Shown here one piece after another: positions 48,801 through 61,263 of a DNA stretch of 64,000 bases. The DNA comes from Xestospongia bergquistia (Eukaryota; Porifera; Demospongiae; Haplosclerida; Petrosiidae), in the NCBI GenBank assembly GCA_963965975.1, contig OZ014412.1:5334501-5398500 (forward strand), read 5' to 3'. The translations under genes and the position numbers were made by a program. Each line of letters opens with the position of its first letter. Position 1 is the first letter of the stretch. The notes below the pieces were generated by a model. That model was not told the DNA's origin, did not search any database, and saw only the letters and a list, made by a program, of their open reading frames with translations.

Positions 48801-51800
48801 TAACAAGTTTTTAACCAATTTACATAGTTTTTAAACCAATTTACATGGTTAACAAGGCTAGCAGCCACAGCCTATAAAAGTGCACTTTATTAACAATACA
48901 AGTATTTAACAATTTCTTATAACCAATAACATAATAGTTAGCTTTAGAATTTATGAATTTATGTGTAATTTGTCAATAAAGCTATTATAAACTCACTGTA
49001 TATCAACAGAGTACATGTTTCTGAATATCCTAAGTTATCTTTACAAGTCACTACTTTATTATCCAATGACTGGGTAGTTGTACATGTCAGCGTAGCATTA
49101 GCTACAGTAGCATTAGCATTGAAGGTAGCAATAGATGAACATATCAAATTACTAAGAGATTTTGCTCCATCAGAGTGAGCGAAATCTGCATTATTACCAT
49201 CATACTAAAAAACAAAAAGAATGATGATGCCAAAAGAGTCACATAAACAAGAGCATAATTAAACAAGTAATTGTAAAAGTAATTGTCCTATACTTCCATG
49301 ATGATATTATTGTTACTGTAAAAGACTAGATTTTTGCTAATTCTGTAAACTAAAAAGTTAGATGTGTCTAGCTACAAAGTATAAGTGTATCAATTTCAAG
49401 TAACAAAGAAATCAGTCCTATCTTACATACTAGGAGTCAAGACAAAATTAAATTATACACTACTGCATTTAATGACAATCAAATTTACAAATGTAGTCAT
49501 AAGTAGCAAATGAAATCATTAGGTTTGTATTTGTATTAAAAAACAAACATTTTAAATTTTACTCACTGGAGTTTCCCATATAAGAAGTTTCAGATAGGCT
49601 CCAGTGTTGTTTACATTACAATGAAGAGTTATTCTCTTTCCAGGTTTAATATGAGATCCACAAATATTATCAGGATCATCAAGTAGAACTGACCCTATAA
49701 AATAAAACAATACTTACATAATACAATATAGACATATAGTATGTAGTATAATAGTCTCCATACAGAACATGGTAATAGTAATAAGTATTAAGTATTATAC
49801 ATATTAAAACAAAATATTAATATCATACACACAAAGATCCTTCTTGTCTGTATGATTTCTAGATATGTACTGTTAAATCGATTATATCATTGAGTGTTTG
49901 TTAGTTGTGTCAATGAGTAATAAGGTTGTAAAGGATGTTATTATGACAATTGACAACACAATAATGAGATTAAATAAAAATACACATATTATAGATACAG
50001 GTATATCACATTGTCTAAACCAATCTTAAGATAGCAGATTGACAAGTACTAAGTCTCAAGCTTTAAAATTTTAATAACACAGCACCTTTAAAAATAAGAA
50101 GTACAAACAGTAGAGTGAACTGAACTATAAGTGATATCAACAAAAGTCACAATTTTACTAAATGCTCTAAGTCAAGCCACTCCCATTTTATTACAAGTAC
50201 ATAAAAAATTATCTGAAAATGGATGTGATGTAGATATGGTTGGTTTGGTATTTTGAGTCAATTATTTATTTATTGTGTGCCTTTAAATAGAATTTACATA
50301 AATGCTGTGGTACTGAATTGTACTGTACATATGATTAAGGTAGTGATATAGTAAAAGAACTTAAAATATTCATAACATTCATAGTTCTATATAAATGTAC
50401 ATGTTATAACTTATAATAATGTCAGTGTTGTCCAGATTTCCCATCAGAACTCTCTAGGAATCCCACAGTCCTATCTCAATGTCAAATTGAATGTGGGATT
50501 ATGGAGAGGATAGGACATCCTATAGGTATTCTGATAGCAAACCTGAACATGTATGAATAATGTACAACTATTATGAGTATTTCTAATACCCTCTACTTTA
50601 CTATATAGTACAAGTGGGCTGGAATTAAAATTAATAACCAGTTACCACAATGTGCTTGTGGTTTTGTGGGTTTATAGTGAACCATGTTTAAGAACATTTT
50701 CTTTATTCTAATATGACAAAGGACTGAAGGATGTAAATGTTTCAGCTAACAAATCTATCATAATGATTTCCAATATTGGAGGTAAGTATTTCCTACTAGT
50801 TACAAATATACTTAAAGACTTTAACATATAATTCAATATCTAAGTGTGTAAGTTACTGATAGAAATAGCTCCTTTGTCTCAAGCTATAATTAATACTCTT
50901 TACAAAATAACAACAAGTATTTCAGTCAGTACTGATTTTATTTTAGTAGATAATATATTATAGTTTTAATTTAGTTTTAATATACATATGTTTTAGTGTT
51001 AGTAGCTCATTTAAATTTCATTTTAGTTCTAATTTTAGTTTCTCATTATATATTTTAGATAATAATTTTTTAGTTTATGAAGTGAATTTCACCTGTAAAG
51101 AAGTTATTGTTAACATATCTTTTATCTACTCTAAGTAATTTGGTAAATACATTGAGTGTTTTACAAGAGTAACTATTTGTAATAGCAAAAACTAGTTCAC
51201 ATAAAGTAACTTCAAGTATATCTGAAATTAAATTCTTCAAGATATACTTGCACCTTTAAAATACTGACTAGAGCTACAAAGGTTGTATAATTAGCAGCAA
51301 TGTCTTCGGGAGACTGTAGCTATAGAATACAAGAGATATAAAGAGAAACAAGCTAGTGAGACACTTTAAGCATCATCTATCGTTATAGCACTCATGGCTA
51401 GGGTTAATGAAATTCATTGGTTGCTATATGTATAGGATATATCTACATGTGTAGTATGCATAACTACATGTAACTACATGTAGTTATATGTAGATACTTT
51501 TACTATGTGTAGATACATTCTTTAATGTATACATATCTACATTTATTCACATGTAACTGCATGTATCTACCTATACATACATGTGTGCATGTACACCTAG
51601 TGACTAGTCTCACGAGCCAGACCCAACCTCTATGATTAAACGACAGATGGGAAAGGGTCTGGAGAATTATAATAGAACAACTTGTTCTGCTCACAAGAAA
51701 TATTCCAATCAAATGGTAAAAAGTAGACATTTCAATGTAAACATCGTGTAATAATATTTTATGACTTATAAAGTCATTTCAAAGGACAAAGTCAATATCC

Positions 51801-54763
51801 CTAATAATAGTAGCTTGCTCTTTTAATAGATAGTACCCAGTACTTTTAGGTGTTACACGAATTGTTTTGTCAAGTTCCATCTTGTTACTTCAAGCATCAC
51901 ATCAGATCATATTATGTTATCAAAATTTCAGTCCTACTCATTGTTATTGTAGAACAAGTTGCTCTAATATAATTCCCCAGACCCTTCCCTACCCATTATT
52001 CAATCATAAGGGTTCATGAGACTAGCTAGTGGCAGTTACAAATAAATTCCTTATAAACACGTCCTGATATGATGTTAAGTGTCATTGGTAAAAACCAATG
52101 AAAAAAAGGTTGAAAACCAAAGTTAAAAAATTTAGAAATAAAATTTTAGCTATAGTTTTACTATTAGTTATTATTAAGGTAATCAATTTTAGTTTATTTT
52201 TAGTTAGTATACTAAAATATTTACACCATATACTAAAATATAAATTTAGTTTTAGTTTTAATATACCAAAATAACACTAGTCAGCACCTTGAATAAAATG
52301 GGCATACAGGTATGGTTGGCATGTTTAGAGGCTTATAAATTTTGTGAACAATCACTAAGTGTGTAAATAAAAATGTTTCCAAAATGAAATATTTGTGGGG
52401 TGTGGCCAACAAGTATAACAATGTATGTAAGTATGTTTCAGATAATGAATTATCTCTGTGTGAATAGACGTTTCTAAAGACATTTAGGTTGCTGATAATG
52501 TAAAAGATTTGTATGTTCTATTTCTACAATAATAGAAATTAAAGGCAATTATTGTTGCTAACTATTTTCCTAGCTGTTTTTTTGTTCCTAAGAAGAAACT
52601 ATTTGATAAAAATGCATATTAATTTCATCAAATAGATTAATCATGTCCAGATTAAAATGAGCAATGTTTTGGAGGTGTTTCTCCATTGAAGAAGTAGTGT
52701 GTCATATAACCAACCATATGCTACATATAAATAGAGCTATTTAATATAATACTTTTAGTGTAAATTTATATACCTACACTCAGTGTTTAGAAAGGTTTAT
52801 GAATGGAATTACCTTATATTATAAAATTGTATGTAATAGTATTACAAATCAATAGTATATTTAGTAATTTAAACACTGCTGTACTTAAAAATAATATTGT
52901 TTACACTACTTGATAAAATATCATGTAAAATTAAAGCCTCTGATTACCGTAAGTAGTGAGAAAGATTAAAAGCAGATAACAATTATTTGAGCTACAAATA
53001 TTTCTATACAACAGGGCTTAGTAGAGCATATATTAATAATCACTGTAATTATAGAAGATCAATAGTGAAGAAAGGATGGCTTGTGATACTTGTGTAATAG
53101 GTGGCAACACTTGAACCAAACCTGTAAATACCTATTCTGCGTGTTCAAACAATAATGTTTCACACATGCTAAACTTATATGTACTATGACTTCAATGGAG
53201 AAACACATCTAAAACATTGTTTACTGTACTCTAAATATGATGTCACATTTATCACACACATTACATAGCCTTTAAGATGAACCAGCTCATTATGTTAAAT
53301 AACTAACAAAAGATGTTATTTGTATGATCAGGAGACCATGAAAAGAGGAGTGTCAAATTATTGTATCTATATCATAGGACAAATCCATTGCTCATTTATG
53401 GAAATGTTATTTTAGTACTAAGTTTAAACTATATAGTTGCGTGTTGTTTACTATAATTTTGTTATTCTCTCTTGTTGGCTGATATAAGCATTGTAAACAG
53501 CATCATGGAGAAGTATGGAACACCTAAGAATTCTCCTTTTAATACTAAATATCCTAATGTTCTAAAGTTAGAGTACTAGAACTAGTTGATAATGTGAGCT
53601 TTACCAATAGCTTATCCCCAAAATATCTTAAAACTATGTCCCTTCTCTCTTTTTCATGTACTCCTGGTATGATTAAACAATATTTAAAAACATACAAAAT
53701 GTATAATTCAACTCACATTTATTATTAAGCTCAATGTGAGTAAAACTACACAATAACAATTTGGTATTAATAACTTATTATTATTATAATTATTTTACAC
53801 AATTGGCCTGTTTGTCCACACATGCAATAAAACATGAATGTTATCTGGCATGTCAACAATTCACATGTTACATAAAATATCCCTATAACTACATCATTAC
53901 ACTATATGTAGATGACAGACACCAATATACATATTACAAGTTAAGTGAGCATAGTAGAGCATTCTTATCAACCACATCAATGAACATGGCTATAGTTAAT
54001 ACAATATAGTTTTGACAAGAAAGTACTTCAATAGGAAGTGGGATGTCAATGTTAAGAGAAACTAGAGAATTCACAATAGCCATGTTATGTTTACAAGCCA
54101 AAGAAAACACTTGATATATCTAGTATCATATGGACATAAGAGACAGATACAACCAAGTATAAGGTATAGTGAAAAGGAATACACTCATTTTGCCTACTCT
54201 CATTTTGATTGTTACCATTTACTTTGTATCATTTTGTCTACTCATTGTTGGTAATTGTATGTATATACTTTTAATTAATTAAATCTGTCTATAAAGTAGT
54301 ATGAGCAGATAAACCTGATACATACTCTTCTAACATAATGGCATTTGATGTAAACCTTTCTTTTAATTTGTTGATCATTTGATCTCTCTAAAAGGATTTC
54401 TTGGATCTAAGTAGAAGTGCAGCTCCAGCATGCTCGGAAAGCTATACAATGGACAGTTTCATTGAAGCAGGCTCTTTTGTGAAAAATCTGGGATTTTCTA
54501 GTCTGATGATAGGAGACTCCAGTTGCTAAAGATAAGAAGTCTCTAGTGGTTGCTACAGTAACATTTCTAGCTTTACTCGTCCTAAAAGACATATTCTAAA
54601 AATATTAAGACACGCCCACACCAGCTTGTTCCATGAATGCTATGGCAAACGAAGCATCAAAAGACGACTATTGTACATTAGAATACAAAATATATGTAAA
54701 TGACTTACCGAAAACGTTGTAGAGGCTAGGGACGAGGAGAATAATCACGAAGATGACCATCAT
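45828..54763 (-). CDS. Gene C: complete Ig/FN3 transmembrane receptor
   Basis: Eleven exons: 54763..54709, 49694..49567, 49204..48997, 48489..48196, 48147..47854, 47804..47728, 47595..47409, 47360..47034, 46191..46024, 45963..45921, 45876..45828. They sum to 1830 nt in one open frame (609 residues). Order: signal peptide (MMVIFVIILLVPSLYNVF), Ig in two half-exons (Cys in TLHCNV and VVTCKD, Trp in LLIWETP), two consecutive 294-nt FN3 exons, a third FN3 over two exons, a stalk (VKQDDLNILLTYNNKDTN), an anchor (ACIVVFILISTLLIIVIY) and a tail ending SPGTADEVAEDVV. Ectodomain introns are phase 1 except inside the Ig and the third FN3 (phase 0). The C-terminal DVV could be a class III PDZ ligand (inference). 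Paralogue of B; intron 1 is about 5 kb. Confidence 0.82.
49695..54708 (-). other. Intron 1 of gene C
   Basis: About 5 kb. Blocks are homologous to intron 1 of B. It includes ACATGTAACTACATGTAG-type short repeats at 51.42-51.60 kb and TTTAGTTTTAATT low complexity at 50.94-51.07 and 52.1-52.3 kb. 52.3-54.3 kb holds nothing I can support. Confidence 0.5.
54709..54763 (-). CDS. Signal-peptide exon of gene C
   Basis: 55 nt; two adjacent ATGs (54763 and 54760) are in frame, and the upstream one matches B in length. Donor GTAAGT. The next exon is 5 kb away, so this exon is easily missed. Confidence 0.7.
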
Positions 54764-54830
54764 GATTCCTACAAGCAAATATACGCCACGTGAGTTCCGG
54801 ATTTAGGTCCGATTATTTTGAGTCACAGTT
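54764..54830 (-). promoter_or_regulatory. Shared proximal upstream region of gene C
   Basis: CACGTG (54787-54792) is 24 bp before the ATG, followed by TTCCGGATTTAGGTCCGATT, in the same order as upstream of B. No TATA box can be distinguished in this AT-rich background. Confidence 0.35.
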
Positions 54831-55049
54831 CATAGCCAAGACTCCACCCATCGTATGAAAGTAACAACAAGCCTCAACCAAGAAAGCAGTGTTATGTTCT
54901 GAAGGGATGTCTTCTGATTTCGAGATGTCCAATTTTTTTAAAGGTATCAACCAAATTGAACCAATCTAGTGGTTTGACTTCCCTTGATGATTTTAAAGTC
55001 AACAAGTAGTTTGTACATCTTAGATATATCATTCCTTGTCTGTCACTAC

Positions 55050-55860
55050 TATAGCAATTCCTTTATCAGCAGAAAGTATAACAAACCCCTCCTCCCTTTT
55101 AAGCATTTAGTGCAGATTGATTGAATGTAGGTGTTAGTGTGTCTTTATTGTATCTTTATAGACAGTTGTTGACTACTCTTCTTAGTTGATGACTTGTCTG
55201 GCAAAGAAATTTTGGTCACCTGATATAGTGTCAGCATTAGGTACCTTCTTTGGGTTGATAATAATGCTCAGATCTAAAGCAAAAACATTGACTTCAGCTT
55301 CCATGGCTGCTTTTAAGTTGTATCAATACTAGTGGGTGTATCATATAATCATCATTAAGGATAGACTTTAACTCTGACCAACAACTAGAAGATGGAACAA
55401 CTATGAAACTAATTCAGATTTGTCATCTGACTGATTCTCAATTCTACATACTTCAATATTTGAATGTGTATTTCATGAACAAACAAATGAAATACCTATA
55501 GATTCTTCACTATATCATTCATCATTGCAGAATCTTCATAGAGGACGTTGAAAGGGTCACCATCTCTGCTATCAGACTACATCTTAAACATTGGAAAAGG
55601 TACGTACGTGTATGTAGATGAGACCTTTGTTATGATTGCATCTCTTTACAGGAATTTTTAACTTTATCTTCTTTAAGTTGAAAATCACCTCAGAGGACAG
55701 TGTCATGTCTTCATGTCAAGTAATAGGACAACATTATGTTATGTCATCTACTATCATATATTATGTATCATGACCTCTCAAGGTATGAATTGTTGTACTT
55801 TGTATAAAGTTATTGTTAGTTATATAATTATTATATAACTAATGAAGACATTGAACTGGT
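55050..55860. repeat. Repeat module, degraded copy
   Basis: 55.43-55.85 kb matches the module at 8.2-8.64, 12.3-12.72 and 44.1-44.6 kb. Here it ends before a hammerhead would start. The left part is only weakly similar to the other copies. Confidence 0.45.
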
Positions 55861-58370
55861 ATGTTTGGTTTATAATATATCTTTTCAACCCTTATTTTAC
55901 AGTAATACAGTGAATCCTGGCTTAGTGATGACTTGTGTCTAACAACCACTCTAAGTAGCCCCAGCAGAGAACTTATCATAACAACACTGTTTCACCTAGC
56001 TAAAGCAACCACTTGCCTAATACAATCTTAATACCACCTTACAACACACCCCTATGAATGGTCTATAATTGAAATGACCTGCCTACAAAGACCAACATAA
56101 TGATTTTCATTATTGTACTGTATATTGAACCATTTTCATTGTGAATTATTATGAAGTAAGTCATTTAGTATATCAATGTATTATCGACAGCCATAAAATC
56201 TGTAGACCCAAGCTACTTTAACTGGTTGTAGCTACATAAATATTGTATAATCAACTGTCAATTGCATCCAGGCTTGGCTTAATTCATAGCTGTACTATTC
56301 ATCCTCAGTAACATGCAGAAGTTAATAATATTATAATAAGAAAAACTCTCTAATCAACCAGTATGTCTGTGGTTAGTTCATTCAAGACCAAAGACGACCC
56401 TGTTATGATTAGTCCTGTAAGTAGTCACTTTCATAGGTTTCATTGAATGAATAAATAGTTTTTATAAAACCTTGACAATTTACTCTTGTACATAAACTCA
56501 GGAGGTCAGTCCTAATTGTTCTTTGTATCTTCTTCCCACCTACAATTACAATAGTCACTGTATTTTTATACAATCTCTTGATATAGTACCAGTTTGTAAT
56601 CCTCTCATGTCACTTCACTCACTTGGTAACAGCTGCTGTATTATATGTTATACTTAATATTCATATTTATATTACATTGTTATATATATAATATAGTATA
56701 ATGTAATTAATTTGTATTATATGTATTACAATATATTATATGTATCACAATGAAATTACTACATTGTAATTCTTTTTATCTATTATATATGTATATATAG
56801 TTTTCTCCCTTTCCTTATCCTTACTTTTCACCTCCACTACATTTGATCCTCTGATACTCTGACTATCCTAGAAGTACTATTCATCCAGTACAATACTGTA
56901 AGTCAAATTAATGAGATTGTTTTATGTATGTATTATAAATTGTTTTATGATGTATGAGTTGTGGTACTATTTCATTTTCATGAGAATCCTCTTATTTCTA
57001 TTTTAGACGTATTAGCATTTGTGCACATTTTGTTAGATGAAATAGGTATAAATCTACCTTAAGTGCAGGTGTGTTTAGACTCATTAAAAGCATTGATTGT
57101 ATAGACTACATGTTACATACTCTATACAATCTATCACAGAATAAATGAAGGTGCTTTCCCTTCAGGATAACCCAAAATATTAAACTTTGTCTAAAAATTT
57201 ATGTGCACACATGATGGATTCTATTTGAGTCTGTGATTTTAAGTTCTAATGTGACATTGTCCTTCTAAGCCATTACCCTTTCAACTATCTTACTTTTCTT
57301 CCTATCTTGGTTTATCTCTATATTACTTTAGTCAAGAGGTTATTGTGTACATAGTCTTGACTGCAAATCATAGGGCGGCTTAGCCCCCTGATTTGAAGTT
57401 GGGGGGCTGAAGCACCCCCTGCTTACCCCTATGGTTTAAGGTAACGTATACTATAACCGGTCACCTTTGCTATATTTACTTGCGACACACACATCCGTTA
57501 ACTGGGAGGCGGTGTAGCTCACAATTAAAGTTCACTAATTTATTCATTACTGTCTAAACACACCTTTCAAAAATAATCGAAGTGCTGTTCTTTCAGGATG
57601 AGCCAAAATACTAAATTTCATCTAAACATGTTTATGTCCACATAATAGGTTTGATTCTATTCTGTTATTTCGAGTTCTAACATGACATTATCCTTTTCAT
57701 CTCTGAAAACTGGAATAGATGAACCAGGCTATTACCCTTTCAACTATTCTATTCCTGTCTCGATTTACCTCTATCTCTTTACTTTTTTCAGTACTAAATG
57801 GACTCTCCTCATAGAGAAGGCAAGAAAGAAGCTAAACTGGATTAAGTAAGGTTTAAAATATGAAAGTAAGTCACATGATGAAATGAGACTACATCCATCA
57901 TGTGAAAAGTGACATGGTCTTATATGGTGTGCCACCTGTGTCAAATTAAATATTGCTACAATGGGAATGGCTCACTACTGGCTACGTGTTATATGTTCAA
58001 AGTGTTTAGGGTTTACGTTTTGGGGTGGGGTCTAGTAACAGTATAATACTGATGATGCCATTCCTATATTCATCAGAACATTGTGATGACACTCGATTCA
58101 ACAAGGGGGCAGGTCCCCAGGGTGTGGTTACTGGGGAAACCGGAAACAACCAATTAGATTTGTCCATATGTTAGTTGCATATGCAATTGATGTAAGGGGA
58201 CCAATCAAATTAGAACTATTTTAACTGCATAGTAACTAAGCAGTATAAAAAGTACAGTTTTAACTTCATAGTTTAATTCTGTAACCATTGACTTTAAGTA
58301 TTGGCAGTCTCTTTCAGTGGTTTCCTGTACAATTGTTTCATTTAAAATATAATACGTTAAAAAAATAAGG
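55861..58370. other. Repeat-rich spacer, no gene seen
   Basis: 55.9-56.5 kb has short CCACTT/GACCACC-type repeats related to 8.64-8.9 kb. 56.58-56.92 kb is the ribozyme leader, truncated. 57.15-57.32 and 57.55-58.04 kb are two copies of the repeat at 7.0-7.5 kb. 57.37-57.43 kb is an unusually GC-rich island (CCCCCTGATTTGAAGTTGGG), and GC also rises near 58.10-58.15 kb. Confidence 0.5.
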
Positions 58371-58379
58371 TCCCAATAC

Positions 58380-58602
58380 CTCTATTGCAATATTGAGGGA
58401 AGTAAGAAATGCAGCTTCTGACTCAAGTAAACTTTCCACTACTTTATAGTGCTTTCTCTATAAAATAAAAACATATTAACGTATTATGTCTCAAGAGAGA
58501 CAGACAAGATGGCATTGTAAAAACTATAACATACCTCAGTAAGTGGCAGTTTATCTGAGAGTGTAGGGAGATGTTGTGGACATACAATGTAGTCAATATA
58601 TA
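58380..58602 (-). pseudogene. RhoGEF (DH)-like exon pair, better-preserved copy
   Basis: Exon A, about 58602..58535, reads DYIVCPQHLPTLSDKLPLTE. After a 77-nt intron, exon B (58457..58380, 78 nt) reads KVVESLLESEAAFLTSLNIA in phase 0, followed by a GTATTG donor. The text resembles the first helix of Dbl-homology RhoGEF domains, where a Glu-rich E-x2-F/Y-x3-L pattern is typical. Only this exon pair is present, flanked by repeats, so it is a captured fragment. A copy with a broken acceptor lies at 9.3-9.5 kb. Confidence 0.4.
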
Positions 58603-58639
58603 CTATTCATCCCCAGTTATCTGCAGAAGTTATTAATAT

Positions 58640-59244
58640 TATTATAATAAGAAAACCTCTCTAATACAACCAATATGGCTGTGTTTGTTTTATATACCAC
58701 ATTTCATCTACAAAGACCACCTGTCTTTGTAGGTAGTCACTGACAGGTTTCATTGTATGACAATGTAAATGAATAAATAGTTTTAGCTCAGTCCCCTGTA
58801 TTTCTTGATATTGTACTAGTTCTCTATCGTCTCATGTCACTTATTAAGTGCTGTTGCTATATCATATCATGTTATACTTTATGTTCATATTTATATTACA
58901 TTATTATATGTATAATATAGTATAATATTATTAATTTGTATTGTATGTATTACAATATATTATTATATGTATCACAATGATAGTACTACATTGTAATAAT
59001 GTACATATAAATGGTTCACTTCTGTTTTATCTATTGCACATGATGTATATAATTTTCTCCTTTCTCTTATCAATACCTTTCACTTCCATTACATTTGATC
59101 ACTTGATATTCTGACTATCCTCTAAAGTTAGAAATAATGCTTATCCAGTAAAAGACTGTAAGTCAAAGTTGTGATATGTACACTATTTTAAACAACTACT
59201 ATACTTACAATATACTATTGTACAAGGTATTTCTTAAAGTATTA
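58640..59244. repeat. Leader repeat of ribozyme 6
   Basis: Matches 9.57-10.23 kb across its length, but with a single unit where that copy has the 98-bp duplication. Includes the conserved CTCATGTCACTTATTAAGTG and ATGTATCACAATGA blocks. Confidence 0.55.
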
Positions 59245-59320
59245 TATAATGCTGTCTATAACTCTACTGATAGTGGTATGTTATACTGATGACGTCTAAT
59301 AAGACAGAAACAGCATTATA
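59245..59320 (+). ncRNA. Hammerhead ribozyme-like motif 6 (type III)
   Basis: Stem III is perfectly paired (11 bp), with C17 at 59256. In the distal stem-I hairpin one C is U (CUACU-GAU-AGUGG), turning a C-G pair into a U-G wobble, so pairing is kept. The core is identical to motif 1. Confidence 0.8.
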
Positions 59321-60490
59321 ATATTAATAGTGTTTATAATTATGTACTTTAATTAGTTTTATTAAGATAATCTATGTCTTTATTATCTGAAATATAATAG
59401 AGTGAGTTATCAAAACTTATATAGATAGACATATCAATGGATACACACTTGTATTAATGGATATATGAAGAGATGGGTGTGTATGAATGAACAGATGGAA
59501 AATTGTTTTAGAACATGTGACCATTGAGAGAGAGAACCATTTATTGTAACAATCATTTTATATTACTATAGTCACTTAGAGAACTATAAGTGTGATGTTT
59601 GTATAAATGAATGACCTTTAACTCTTCCCACTTTTGTCTTTTCTTATTACTCCTTCTCTTTTCCTAATCCTTTGACATTCATAATCATTTTCTCATCAGA
59701 ATATTTCATCCTGTAGTATCATACATTTAGTCATCATTACATTACTATAATATAAAGAAAGTATCATATATTATTATGAAGTGTATAACAAGTCTAAAGA
59801 CCATTCATTATACTTGCAAGTACACATTTAGTATTATATTGTACTATTTACTAATAAATGTACTTTTAGTCATTAGTAGTAGTATTACTATAGAGAAGTA
59901 TTATTTAATTAATATGTTATATTATATGTATACCAGTCTGTGACTCTATTTATGTATGTTCAGTGTAATATAAATTATAATAAAACAAATTTATCAGTTG
60001 TATAGTGTATTAAAAGTTTAATACTGTATTAAACTAGCATTGACATTGTTGAGGTGTTTGTTCTTTATTCTATGAGTAAGTAGTAGTTTATATATATATA
60101 TGTGTGTGTATATGTTATATGCACATATTATGTGTGTAAATGTTATATACCATACATTGTCATAGCAACTAGCATTACTAGATCTACATTTACTTTTAAA
60201 TTATAAAAAAATTGATTTAGTATTCACAAGTTACACTCACTACAATTGCATAGATAATATAAGCAATGGGCGTGTTTTGTGGTTTTGTCTTGAATTGAAA
60301 ACTACAAGAGAACATGTTACCTTTCATACAATGGTCACTTTCCCATGCAGGAACCCCATTTATCTTTATGTACCTCTTGATTTTGTACCAGTTCCTAATC
60401 CTCTCATGTCACTTAGTAACAGTTGCTATACTATATGTTATATTTATATTTATAGTTACATGTATAATATAGTATAATATAATTAATATT
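59321..60490. other. Spacer upstream of F, no gene seen
   Basis: Homologous to 21.26-23.1 kb upstream of D, including the stretch with GCAATGGGCGTGTTTTGTGG. Homology to that region stops at about 60490, where it joins exon sequence of F directly. Confidence 0.5.
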
Positions 60491-61263
60491 TGTCAATAAC
60501 ATCAGACATTAACCTGATAGGAGAAACATATGTCCTATTAAGAGTTAAGATAACATGGAACAGTCCATGTATTGATAAAGTACAAGTGATAATATCATAC
60601 TACAAATCATCAAGATCATCAGTACCTCATAATAGTAGTAGTAGTTATTATTTGATTGAAGATGTTAATGGTAAATTAATTTTTCTTGAGAATTTTGATC
60701 CAGGTTCAGAGTATCTTTACAATATCTCAATATATGAAGGAAATGAACACATCATTTCAGAAGTAAATAAAACTTTCTATACAAACAATAGAGGTAGTAT
60801 GTGAATAACTCTTCTTTATTTAACCCTTTCACTTTATAACATGTAGGTATCCTTCCTACATGTACCATAACTCAACTACAATCAATAATTGAAATTACAA
60901 GTACTGTAACAATTTCTGTTACAAATTCTTCACTTGATCAGCAACCAGCTGGTAAGCAGTATACTTTATTTCACTTACATTGTAATTCCTATAGACTCAC
61001 TTCATTGTAATGTTATAATTGCTGTACCCATTACTGCTATAGTGACTGTTATGCTAACAGGTGTAGTACTCTCTCTTATCTATTATTGTATCAGATCCAA
61101 AAGGAGATACTCTCCCTCACCAGTTATTACTCATTTTCCTATGGCTACAACAACAGTATCTACTAGTGGTGTAACATCACTTGAAATGAAAGATAATATG
61201 GCATATGGTCATAGTGGGAGACCTACTAAAACATCAATCATTTATGATAATATAATTAATTAA
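60491..61263 (+). pseudogene. F: 5'-deleted copy of gene D
   Basis: Contains the last three exons of D: 60491-60796 (third FN3-like module; exon start missing), 60847-60951 (linker), 60995-61263 (anchor ITAIVTVMLTGVVLSLIYYC and tail ending TSIIYDNIIN). Sequence is nearly identical to D and phases are intact, with two residues lost before the anchor. The signal peptide, Ig and first two FN3 modules are gone; a repeat abuts the truncated exon. An anchored fragment without a leader is unlikely to be functional, though the open tail suggests recent loss. Confidence 0.75.
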
